Part shown: piece by piece, positions 43,610 to 50,830 of the stretch | How the letters are laid out: each line of letters opens with the position of its first letter | How positions within the stretch are numbered: position 1 is the stretch's first letter | NCBI RefSeq assembly: GCF_002896965.1 | Contig: NZ_LYMM01000033.1 | Span: 17,359-81,358, forward strand | Source of the DNA: Novosphingobium guangzhouense | GTDB lineage: Bacteria > Pseudomonadota > Alphaproteobacteria > Sphingomonadales > Sphingomonadaceae | Direction of reading: 5' to 3' | Length of the DNA: 64,000 nucleotides | The notes under the pieces: generated by a model | The model's input: the letters and a program-made list of their open reading frames with translations, nothing else | What the model was told of the DNA's origin: nothing | The model's database searches: none | Made by a program: the position numbers and the translations under genes

Positions 43610-44187
43610 ATAGCCGGGTAACGCGCACCCTTACTGGATCGATTGGGTAACGAAACCCTTACTATAGTAATAATTGTTACTGAACTACATACCTAAGGAA
43701 TTAGCGGGTGATGCTATGACACCTGACTTGTACTGCGAAGCAGGACAATTCTGGTGGCAATGCATCTCTCGCAGGCAAACCAGATGAGAGCGTCAGCGAT
43801 CAGATGGTCTTGCCTCCTACGTGTCAGCATTCGGTTAATGAGCCGTGGATGTAATGACGCTTCGCGCCCTCGCATGGACACTCGCAGGCTCGCATCCATG
43901 CGGACCACAAAGACGTGGCTCGTTTGCAGGACTGACCGCTCTTTCTGCTTCCTGACAGCCCAATTCGGTTTGTCCTGCACGAGCGGTTACGAGTTGTGAT
44001 TTGTCCTGGGAGTTCGGCAATTCCAGATATCCAGCTACCCCAATCCCCCAGGAATCATTTCTAGTGAGAGCCGGGCCGCAGGCCCCTCTAAGGGTGCGCG
44101 TTACTGAATTATCCTGCTGCGATTAACCGATTTTTCATGATCGCTGATTAGTCGAAATCGCGACGGGAGCAATCCCGTTTGCTCTTT
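43610..44187 (+). ncRNA. Candidate large structured non-coding RNA
   Basis: A gene-free stretch of about 580 nt. Two nested long-range helices close it: TCAGCGATCA (43793-43802) with TGATCGCTGA (44138-44147), and inside it TCGGTTAAT (43831-43839) with ATTAACCGA (44122-44130). Enclosed are a hairpin CGCATGGA/TCCATGCG (43871-43878/43895-43902), an H-type pseudoknot (TGCAGGAC 43925-43932 with 43972-43979; ACCGCTC 43935-43941 with 43981-43987), hairpins at 44004-44053 (TCCTGGG/CCCAGGA) and 44066-44089 (GGGCC/GGCCC), then a terminator-like hairpin CGGGA-GCAA-TCCCG plus T-rich run at 44164-44187. Strand is inferred from the terminator and the downstream plus gene. The overlapping short ORFs are not gene-like. 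Confidence 0.62.
44055..44067. promoter_or_regulatory. Near-match to the 13-bp dyad
   Basis: TCATTTCTAGTGA, one base off TCACTnnnAGTGA, inside the RNA candidate region. Confidence 0.25.
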
Positions 44188-44413
44188 GAATAAGTCATCT
44201 TTGGAAGCATCTAGCTAGATCACCAGTCGTTCTATCCAGAGCGGCAATGTCTGGGATCAATTGGTCCTTTGCAGTCTAGCGCAGCGGTTAGTTCCACGAC
44301 CTGTGGCCGTGCCTCAGGCCGAGTAACTTCGGTTCACTATACGCTGAAGATCGGGAGTTGCGGCAGTAATGTCGTGTGTGCTGCTCGGTCATCTTGCTAG
44401 AAAGGCACAAAGA
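44188..44413. other. Gene-free leader between the RNA candidate and the next gene
   Basis: Several weak hairpins (CCAGA/TCTGG near 44236, GGCC/GGCC near 44303, CCGA/TCGG near 44319) and the palindrome ATCTAGCTAGAT at 44209-44220. A tRNA-like string at 44272-44346 does not fold as a tRNA. No ORF supported. Confidence 0.4.
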
Positions 44414-45121
44414 ATGACCAATAACATCGTCGTTGAACTCAATGAAATCGAAGACGCAGTTGCGGACTTCATCAAGGACCACAAGAACCCGGTTGTTGCC
44501 GATATCGAAAGCAATGACAAGCAGATCAGTGTTCTGCACGCCAAGTCGCGGGATCGCACCTACGACATGGTTGCCGCTCTGGTCGATCTTGCCGAACTGC
44601 TCTCGGTTGAGACTTCTTCCCCCGGTTACGAGTCTTTCTTGGTGAGCCGAGCAATCTCGAAGCCTGCTAAGGGCCACAACCCTTATATGGCTTTCATCAA
44701 GGCCGTTTTCGCTGTCAAAGGCGTGAATGGTGTTTGGGTGTTCGGCCCGGAACAGCGCAGCTATGAGAAGCACGCAAATCACGTTCGCTATCTGGTGAAC
44801 GCGAAGCGCCAAGGGCTCATCGCTGGTAGCGTTCAGGACTTCATCAGGTCGTTTGACGGAATGCTGAAAGGCATCGAGGCTCAGGACCGGGAAGACAACC
44901 CGAATGCTGCGCAGGCCAAGCGTGTTGCTGACACTCGTTTCGACGGGAAGAATGCAATGGCGAAGGCTACGATTTCTGAGACGTTTTCCGCTAAGGATGG
45001 CGATCTCGTCGTGATGTATGGTCGGGTCAGCAATGGCCAGACTGAGGTGTTGCACGGCAAGGTGGTTGATAATGCCGCCAAGCGCGACAGCATCTATTTC
45101 ACGATTGGCAAAGCGAAGTGA
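44414..45121 (+). CDS. Hypothetical protein, 235 aa
   Basis: ATG 44414 (MTNNIVVELNEIEDAV) follows AGAAAGG; the frame upstream is not protein-like. Mixed helical domain (NPYMAFIKAVFAVKGVNGVWVFG, SVQDFIRSFDGMLKG) and a C-terminal beta segment (DLVVMYGRVSNGQTEVLHGK). It sits directly downstream of the structured-RNA candidate and has its own strong terminator. No family recognised. Confidence 0.65.
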   Translation: MTNNIVVELNEIEDAVADFIKDHKNPVVADIESNDKQISVLHAKSRDRTYDMVAALVDLAELLSVETSSPGYESFLVSRAISKPAKGHNPYMAFIKAVFAVKGVNGVWVFGPEQRSYEKHANHVRYLVNAKRQGLIAGSVQDFIRSFDGMLKGIEAQDREDNPNAAQAKRVADTRFDGKNAMAKATISETFSAKDGDLVVMYGRVSNGQTEVLHGKVVDNAAKRDSIYFTIGKAK

Positions 45122-45130
45122 GAGAGCAAA

Positions 45131-45158
45131 AGCCCCCAAGGAGCAATCCTTGGGGGCT
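45131..45158. terminator. Strong terminator with GCAA tetraloop
   Basis: 12-bp stem AGCCCCCAAGGA / TCCTTGGGGGCT closed by GCAA, followed by TCTTACGTTTT. Confidence 0.9.
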
Positions 45159-45223
45159 TCTTACGTTTTAGGGCAACGGAGAACTTGAGCAGCCCTTCGC
45201 GATGAGCATCCTACGTTGACCAA

Positions 45224-45655
45224 CTACTTAGTCTGGAACAGCTTCGCTTCTGCTGCGCGACGAGTAACAAGCCCATTGCTCACTTTGCCACCGGCCAGAC
45301 GCCACTTAGCGAACTCCGCAGCGGCCTCCGCGAAATCACCGGCATTCACCTTCCGAATGAGCGTCGATGACTTCACCTTGCCTGCGCCCAGATTGAACGT
45401 GAACGACACAAGCGCGTCGAACTGGCTCTGTGTCAGGGGCACTTTCACCATATCCGCAACAGCGCGTTCGAACTTCGCCACGTCCGCGACGAGATAGGCA
45501 TCAGCCTGCGCTTCGGTGATCTTCATCCCAGATTTTACGTCGCTGCCTGTGTGGCCGTAGCCGATTGTCAGAACCCCAGCCTGACAACGATACGTGTTGA
45601 GCCTTAGGCCCTCGAAATGCTTGATTAGGTCAAGTCCTGTCTTTGATAGCTTCAT
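45224..45655 (-). CDS. Phage lysozyme (GH24 muramidase)
   Basis: 143 residues. T4/P21-type lysozyme with catalytic E15 (KHFEGLRLNTY), the GYGHT motif ending in T36 and FTFNLGAGKV; the usual second-position Asp is C24 (YRCQAG), a variant seen in many phage enzymes. No signal peptide, so it would need the holin. The palindrome CCGCTATTTAAGCGG (45656-45670) lies immediately upstream of its start. Confidence 0.92.
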   Translation of the reverse strand: MKLSKTGLDLIKHFEGLRLNTYRCQAGVLTIGYGHTGSDVKSGMKITEAQADAYLVADVAKFERAVADMVKVPLTQSQFDALVSFTFNLGAGKVKSSTLIRKVNAGDFAEAAAEFAKWRLAGGKVSNGLVTRRAAEAKLFQTK

Positions 45656-45718
45656 CCGCTATTTAAGCGGAGACTCCTGCACGGCTGCTGCCGTAGAAGC
45701 TATTTTTGAGCAAAATCC

Positions 45719-45726
45719 GATAAGTA
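45719..45726 (+). promoter_or_regulatory. T4-late-promoter-like octamer GATAAGTA
   Basis: 48 bp upstream of the gene starting at 45774. Confidence 0.5.
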
Positions 45727-45773
45727 TATTGACAGCAATAGTGCTGTTCAAAACCTCTTTCGGAGATCGATCA

Positions 45774-46448
45774 ATGAACCCAACTCTTACCGTGAGCCTC
45801 TTTGTCCAGAGAACAAGAAAGGCTCTAGTGAAGCATACCTACACGGCAGCAGTTTACGCAGAAGATCGAGAGACAATGGGCCATGCGATGGCCGAGCAGA
45901 TCAAGCATTCCGGCCAGCCCAAGCACAAGGAATTCTACTGGTCGTTTGCGCGCTACCGTCGCAATCACGAAAAAGGCGACATTCAGGAAATGACCGCGAT
46001 CATGCTGGAATTTCCATATACGAGCCGCGCCGTTCTCATGCAGGCGCTCGATGAATGTCCCTATGTCCACTACATCATTCACGCGCAGGACGAGATTAAC
46101 ACCAAGCGACCAGAAGAACGCTTGCTCGTCGCTTTCCCGGTCCAGACGCCAATCACAGAGCCGACCGTTTACACCCGCTGCGCTTCCATCATTCAAGACG
46201 ATCTGGGCCTAAGGCAGCATTCCACTGGTGACTATTCCAGCACTTTCCTGTTCGCCCCATTCGTCGGCTATTGCTCCACCCCAAAGGTCATCCTGAACGA
46301 CCAAGATCGAGAATTCCTAGACGCCGACGCGCTCTATGAAGCGAACCGTGGGCGCTGGACCAACGCTGCGTCACTCCAAGTGGGCGCTGAACCTCCCAAG
46401 CTAGACCCGACCACGCATCACGACAGCGGCCTCTTCATCTTCGCATAA
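45774..46448 (+). CDS. Hypothetical phage protein, 224 aa
   Basis: ATG 45774 has CGGAGA upstream; the longer frame is antisense to the lysozyme leader. The segment INTKRPEERLLVAFPVQTPITEPTVYTR recalls the fold region of primase-polymerase/replication proteins in some phages, but catalytic residues are not evident, so no function is assigned. Confidence 0.65.
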   Translation: MNPTLTVSLFVQRTRKALVKHTYTAAVYAEDRETMGHAMAEQIKHSGQPKHKEFYWSFARYRRNHEKGDIQEMTAIMLEFPYTSRAVLMQALDECPYVHYIIHAQDEINTKRPEERLLVAFPVQTPITEPTVYTRCASIIQDDLGLRQHSTGDYSSTFLFAPFVGYCSTPKVILNDQDREFLDADALYEANRGRWTNAASLQVGAEPPKLDPTTHHDSGLFIFA

Positions 46449-46458
46449 GGGGCACATC

Positions 46459-46623
46459 ATGACCGTAGTTGAAGCGACCACACTCGCGGACAGCGAGGCT
46501 GAGGCAATCATCCGTGCTGATCTAACGGCGCTTGGTATCGAACCAGCCGATGACGAGCCAGATGTTTGGGCAATCATGTTTGCAGCACTTGAAGCAGCAA
46601 TCGAAGCCCACAAGCCCAGATAA
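46459..46623 (+). CDS. Small acidic protein, 54 aa
   Basis: ATG 46459, 10 bp after the previous stop, preceded by AAGGGG. Very acidic and helical (LADSEAEAIIRADLTALG ... FAALEAAIEAHK). Its TAA stop is inside a GATAAGTA motif. No family recognised. Confidence 0.6.
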   Translation: MTVVEATTLADSEAEAIIRADLTALGIEPADDEPDVWAIMFAALEAAIEAHKPR

Positions 46624-46626
46624 GTA
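46619..46626 (+). promoter_or_regulatory. T4-late-promoter-like octamer GATAAGTA
   Basis: 47 bp upstream of the gene at 46673; overlaps the previous stop codon. Confidence 0.5.
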
Positions 46627-46672
46627 GACGGACAACAAACAACCAAACACAAGAATTTGGGGTAAAACTGAG

Positions 46673-47164
46673 ATGGCATCCTTTATCAAAGACAAAGATC
46701 ACGAGAACCGACTTTCGCAGCTTGAGGGCATGGTCAAGCACCTTCATCAAACCCAAGTTAATGACCGCACCGCATTTCGTGAAGCATTCGAACGTAACGA
46801 TTGCCAAGTTATGAATCTAACAAATCGCGTTCGCGAACTTGAGGCACAGGCTTCAGCAGAGCAGGCTTACAGTGACGCTCTGGACAAGGCCGCTGAAGCC
46901 ATCGGCACCTACAAGGGCAAGTGGCATATTGATAACGCCAGCATCGACGGCATCAACGTAGGTCTGGTTTCCGTCGATCCAGCCGATATCGACAACCTAT
47001 CCGTCGAGACGACGGACGTTCGTAGCGAGCGAGATTCCGATAAGGTGCAGGTCATCTACGACATGCTCGTGGATCATTTTATCGAACACGCCATGGCCGG
47101 GGGCTTCAGCGCAGACAAACACTTGGACGTTCTAGTCCATATCAAGGGTATCATTCGCCGATAA
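46673..47164 (+). CDS. Coiled-coil hypothetical protein, 163 aa
   Basis: N-terminal coiled coil (RLSQLEGMVKHLHQTQVN ... NLTNRVRELEAQASAEQ), then DASIDGINVGLVSVDPADIDNL-like beta segment and a helical C terminus (IYDMLVDHFIEHAMAGG). Soluble. Function unknown; located in the late-promoter group at the right end. Confidence 0.6.
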   Translation: MASFIKDKDHENRLSQLEGMVKHLHQTQVNDRTAFREAFERNDCQVMNLTNRVRELEAQASAEQAYSDALDKAAEAIGTYKGKWHIDNASIDGINVGLVSVDPADIDNLSVETTDVRSERDSDKVQVIYDMLVDHFIEHAMAGGFSADKHLDVLVHIKGIIRR

Positions 47165-47167
47165 ATA
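47160..47167 (+). promoter_or_regulatory. T4-late-promoter-like octamer GATAAATA
   Basis: 82 bp upstream of the gene at 47249; overlaps the stop of the previous gene. Confidence 0.5.
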
Positions 47168-47248
47168 TCCGGCTTGAACAGCTAGGATTGCCCGCTGACT
47201 CCGGTTGGCGGGCTTTTCTATGTTCCGCATTTGTTCTATCATGCCCAG

Positions 47249-47440
47249 ATGGAACAGCGACTCGACCCCCACCAGCTTTCAGAGGCACTTCTCAATGCCC
47301 CATCATGGGCAAAGGTCGGCCTCACAATGCCAGAGCGAACCATGCGCGAAAAAGCCGCAAAGGAACTCGCGCAGACCATCGTGGAGCGTCTTACCGACTA
47401 TCCCGGCGCGCCAGACCCGGATCAGCTAAACCTCTTCTGA
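47249..47440 (+). CDS. Small helical protein, 63 aa
   Basis: Begins MEQRLDPHQLSEALLNAPSW, with TMPERTMREKAAKELAQTIVERL in the middle. Small proteins of this pattern occur in sphingomonad phages and islands (possibly DUF6771-like). Separated by 4 bp from the zinc protein gene, likely one transcript. Confidence 0.65.
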   Translation: MEQRLDPHQLSEALLNAPSWAKVGLTMPERTMREKAAKELAQTIVERLTDYPGAPDPDQLNLF

Positions 47441-47444
47441 GCCG

Positions 47445-47741
47445 ATGGCCGCGAATATCAGCTTCAAAGACCTGCGCGATTTCGCTAAACGCGATGCCAA
47501 CCTCTTGGTCATATGCAGCAACTGCGATCACAAAGGCGTACTCGACGCTGAGAAGGTCTGCCGGTACTACCTGTGTCATGGGTGGAACACCGCAACTAGC
47601 ATCGCGCACCTGCATATGCGCTGCCACGTCTGCAAGCGCAGGCCGACAGAGATACACCCTACCCCCAACAAACCGGACAGACCGCAATGGATGGGCAGTC
47701 AGCAGGATTGGACGCGTCTCACGCGGAAACTCAGGAATTAG
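47445..47741 (+). CDS. Zinc-ribbon protein, 98 aa
   Basis: Two CxxC pairs (ICSNCDHKG and MRCHVCKRRP) form a zinc ribbon; the C terminus HPTPNKPDRPQWMGSQQDWTRLTRKLRN is characteristic of a small protein widespread in sphingomonad mobile DNA. Function unknown. Last island gene before attR. Confidence 0.7.
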   Translation: MAANISFKDLRDFAKRDANLLVICSNCDHKGVLDAEKVCRYYLCHGWNTATSIAHLHMRCHVCKRRPTEIHPTPNKPDRPQWMGSQQDWTRLTRKLRN

Positions 47742-47782
47742 CGCGAAAACCGCTGACTTCCGCGAGTCGCGCCGCCCCTTGA

Positions 47783-47835
47783 TTGTTTGCACATCCTTAT
47801 TCTACGTGAACGCGCGCAACATGCTGATCCTTGAC
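47783..47835. other. attR of the island
   Basis: Island arm P at 47783-47808 (TGTTTGCACA ... TACGTG), shared AA core at 47809-47810, then radC sequence. Together with P' it rebuilds a 54-bp attP with inverted 26-bp arms. Confidence 0.9.
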
Positions 47836-48093
47836 GACCTTGTGGGTGAAGGATCGATCGATGAAGCAGCCATCCACCCGCGCGAAGTCATCCGCCGCGC
47901 GCTGGACCTTGGCGCAACCGCGATCATCCTTGTTCACAACCATCCTTCAGGTTCTCCGCAGCCGAGCCGCGCGGATATCGAGATTACCAACCGCATTGCC
48001 GAAGCCGGCCGCCTGCTGGGCGTCAGCGTTCACGACCATGTCGTGATCGGGCGCGAAGGCCATATCTCGCTACGGGCGAAGGGATTGATCTGA
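47811..48093 (+). pseudogene. radC: radC, 3' part
   Basis: Encodes ARNMLILDDLVGEG... and the JAB/MPN zinc motif HNHPSGSPQPSRAD to the natural stop (VVIGREGHISLRAKGLI). Joined to the 5' part at the AA core, it restores a 245-codon frame. As it stands there is no good start or ribosome-binding site, so the fragment is probably silent while the island is integrated. Confidence 0.95.
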
Positions 48094-48097
48094 AGCC

Positions 48098-48847
48098 ATG
48101 TGCGTCGCCGCTGTCGCCTGGGATGCGCATCCCGACTGGCTGCTCGTCGTCGCGGGCAATCGCGACGAGTTTCACTCCCGCCCCGCCACCGTACTGTCCA
48201 ACCGGCCCGACGGCATTATCGCCGGAACCGACCTTACCGGCGGCGGCACATGGCTTGGCGTAACCGAGGCAGGCCGCTTCGCCCTCGTCACCAATTACCG
48301 CGTGCCCGAAGGATCGCGGCCGGGACGACCTTCGCGCGGGAAGCTGGTGACAGACCTGCTCGAAGGTATCACGCCGGATGCCCTTGGCTCCGAAATGGCG
48401 CGGATGAACCCGTTCAACCTTGTCCTTGCCGATCCGATGGGCGCCCTGTTCCTGACCAATTATCCGGCGGTCGAAGTCCGTCCGCTGGAACCGGGCATTC
48501 ACGGCTTGTCCAACGGCGGCTTCGATGTGCCATGGCCCAAGACCGTGCAAGTGATGGACGCGATCGAACATTGGCTCACGGCACGATCAACGGACCCGCT
48601 GCCACTGCTCGACGCTCTGCGAGACGAACTTCCTGCGCCATCCACCAAAAGCCCGGAAGAGGGGCCGGAGCCACGATTCGCCCCGGTCTTCATCCGCGAT
48701 GCGCTATATGGAACGCGGTGCAGCACAGTGATCCTCGTCGACCGCGCCGGTCGCGGCACTGTTGTCGAGCGCAGTTTCGACGCGTCTGGCACGCGAACCG
48801 GCGATGTGCGGATCGACTTCGACTGGCCGGTGCGAAACCCGCTTTAG
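48098..48847 (+). CDS. TANGO2/NRDE family protein
   Basis: 249 residues. Starts MCVAAVAWDAHPDW and contains the family hallmark AGNRDEFHSRP and GTDLTGGGTWLGV. TANGO2-type proteins have been linked to haem handling and Golgi organisation in eukaryotes; bacterial role uncertain. Starts 4 bp after the radC stop, so it normally belongs to the radC transcript and may be affected by the island. Confidence 0.88.
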   Translation: MCVAAVAWDAHPDWLLVVAGNRDEFHSRPATVLSNRPDGIIAGTDLTGGGTWLGVTEAGRFALVTNYRVPEGSRPGRPSRGKLVTDLLEGITPDALGSEMARMNPFNLVLADPMGALFLTNYPAVEVRPLEPGIHGLSNGGFDVPWPKTVQVMDAIEHWLTARSTDPLPLLDALRDELPAPSTKSPEEGPEPRFAPVFIRDALYGTRCSTVILVDRAGRGTVVERSFDASGTRTGDVRIDFDWPVRNPL

Positions 48848-50598
48848 GCGGCGATCAACTGGTTGCGGCCACCGCGCTTGGCTTCGTAAAGGGCCATGTC
48901 GGCGCGGTTCAGCAGGTCGATGCCGCCCTGCCCCGGTGCGCGGTGCACAAGGCCGCAACTGATCCGCGCCTGCGTCTGCCCACCCAGCGGCAACTCCACC
49001 GGCACGGCGGACACCGCTCTTACGAAGCGGCGGCATATTTCCTGGGCGACGTTCAGGTCTCCGGCGCCAAGCAGGACGACGAATTCATCCCCTCCCAGCC
49101 GCGCTACAAGGTCGGTAGTGCGCACTGATTGCAAAAGCCGGCGGGCGATCTCGGCCAGCACGGCATCTCCTGCAAGGTGACCGTATTCGTCGTTGAGCGA
49201 CTTGAAGCTGTCCACATCGATGAGCGCGATGCTCAGGTCCTCATCCGCCGCAAGTGCGGCTTCGAAACGACGTAGAAAGCCTGCGCGGTTGGCAAGGCCG
49301 GTCAGTTCATCGGTTTCCGCCCGGCGCGCCAGTTCGCCTTCGCGCAGCTTGCGTGCGGTGACCTCCACCAGCGTCGCGACAGTACCTGACATCGCGCCCT
49401 GCTCGTCACGCTCGGCCCTGAAAGTCGCCTCCACCCAGCCGCCTCCGGGAAGTTCCGTTTCGATGGTTACGGGACCAGCTTCGGGCGATGCCGTTTCCAG
49501 CGCCTTGAGGTGGGCCGTGAACAGAGCCTCGCCCAGCGGCGCATCGAGTTCCCCCATATGCGTGCCCAGCAGCGCCTCGGCGTTCCGTCCCACCAACGGC
49601 AAAGCCTCACCGACCGCGCGCGTGCAGGCACCCTCGGCGCTGAAACGCAGCAACACGATGGACGATCGGTCGGCCAGCATCTTGAGCGCGCGCTCGCTTT
49701 CGCTGACACGGTCCACCAGATCGCGACGGGCCGCCAGCGCAGCGGCAACGGGCATCGTCAGCACCAGCACGGTGGCCAGATAGAACTGCAGGAACGTCAG
49801 CTTGACGCCCATCTCGTGGCCCGAAAGGTTGACCGGGCCGTGACCGTAGAACGTCGCGACGCCACCGGTCACCGCCACGAGCATTACGGCCACGCTCGTT
49901 CCCTGCCAGCCAAGCCGGAAGGACACCAGCATGAGCGGCACCATCGGCAAGAACAAGAGTGGGAAGCGATCCTGGCAGAACACTCCAAGGCTGACGACCA
50001 GGACTGTCCCGTAAAGCAGCAGGTGCTGCCCCCGCTCGCCCCATGAGGCCGTGCGGAATGTCGCCACGGTATCGCCGTGAAACAGGCCGAACAGGAACGG
50101 GGTGAAGATCAGCATTCCCAGCGCGTCGGCGCTGAACTTGGTCGCCAGCGAGGTGCCTATCGGCATGTCGAATGCCAGATTTGCGATCATGGCACCCAGC
50201 GCCGCTCCGCAAGCCGGCGCGATCAGTCCGGCACAGACGACGAAGCGCCCCACCGAGGCATGCTGGTGCAGCAATCGCCCATCGGCATCCACCGTCCGGT
50301 GTAGCAGCCAGGCGGCCAGCACGATCTCCAGCGTGTTCGAGATGCCGAACGCGACAGGCCCGGAAACCAGCCCGCGAATCATGATGCCTGCCGCAGCGAT
50401 GGCAATCACCCCGCTCAACAGGTAGCGCCACCAGTCACGCTGGGGCCTGCCCAGCAACTGCGCCAGCACTACGGCGTTGGCGGGCCAGACCGATGCCAGA
50501 TTGCCCTGAAAGCTGAGATACTTGATGACAGCCGCGGACAGCGCGAAGCAGACCAGACCGGTCAGCAGGGGTCCGACGATGATCCGGGCCTTGGGCAT
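48844..50598 (-). CDS. MASE1-PAS-GGDEF diguanylate cyclase
   Basis: 584 residues. N-terminal MASE1-type membrane sensor (about eight helices, first with GNLASVWPANAVVLAQLL) to residue ~290, a PAS-like region (SSIVLLRFSAEGACTRAVGEALPLVG), then a GGDEF domain (DELTGLANRAGFLRRFE, active site RLGGDEF). Makes c-di-GMP in response to an unknown signal. Convergent, overlapping stops with the TANGO2 gene. Confidence 0.88.
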   Translation of the reverse strand: MPKARIIVGPLLTGLVCFALSAAVIKYLSFQGNLASVWPANAVVLAQLLGRPQRDWWRYLLSGVIAIAAAGIMIRGLVSGPVAFGISNTLEIVLAAWLLHRTVDADGRLLHQHASVGRFVVCAGLIAPACGAALGAMIANLAFDMPIGTSLATKFSADALGMLIFTPFLFGLFHGDTVATFRTASWGERGQHLLLYGTVLVVSLGVFCQDRFPLLFLPMVPLMLVSFRLGWQGTSVAVMLVAVTGGVATFYGHGPVNLSGHEMGVKLTFLQFYLATVLVLTMPVAAALAARRDLVDRVSESERALKMLADRSSIVLLRFSAEGACTRAVGEALPLVGRNAEALLGTHMGELDAPLGEALFTAHLKALETASPEAGPVTIETELPGGGWVEATFRAERDEQGAMSGTVATLVEVTARKLREGELARRAETDELTGLANRAGFLRRFEAALAADEDLSIALIDVDSFKSLNDEYGHLAGDAVLAEIARRLLQSVRTTDLVARLGGDEFVVLLGAGDLNVAQEICRRFVRAVSAVPVELPLGGQTQARISCGLVHRAPGQGGIDLLNRADMALYEAKRGGRNQLIAA

Positions 50599-50830
50599 CT
50601 CTCGCGGTTCTCAAGCCTGGCGTGCGCGCGCCGTCGCACGCACTTCTCGTGCAAACGTTTGCCAGCGGACTGGTTAAGATTCCCCCTCGATTTGCAGGCA
50701 CTCGCGCAGTTTACTTGCGCGGATCGCGCGCCAAGCACCTTGCCTTTCGCGCCCGCCCCGCCTAGCGGCTGCCCCACACGAATTGGCGCAAGAATTGGCC
50801 GATACCCGCGTCAGCTGCAAGGAGTCGAAC

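Larger units (their letters stand above)
23633..47810. mobile_element. 24.2-kb phage-derived island integrated in radC by a serine integrase
   Basis: Bounded by attL and attR; removal restores an uninterrupted 245-codon radC frame. Base composition is visibly more AT-rich than both flanks. Contents: serine integrase, second recombinase, HigBA-like pair, helicase, primase-like protein, HNH and PIN nucleases, tail fibre genes, holin/spanin-like genes, lysozyme, zinc proteins, about 20 orphan small proteins and a structured RNA candidate. No terminase, portal, capsid, sheath or tube gene is seen, so it is either a decayed prophage or a satellite. Confidence 0.92.

Noticed and set aside
43714..43999. 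Overlapping ORFs of 88 and 81 codons in the RNA candidate
   Set aside because: Codon use and Arg/Ser-heavy sequences look random, no ribosome-binding site, and they overlap the conserved-looking helices.
44272..44346. tRNA-like string (AGCGCAGCGGTTAG ... GGTTC)
   Set aside because: The D-arm-like start is present but no acceptor stem pairs, the anticodon loop lacks U33, and the T arm has no matching 3' half.
47188..48093. 301-codon open frame ending in the radC 3' piece
   Set aside because: It overlaps the small protein and zinc-ribbon genes in another frame; only the radC codons after 47811 are protein-like, so the frame is an accidental fusion.
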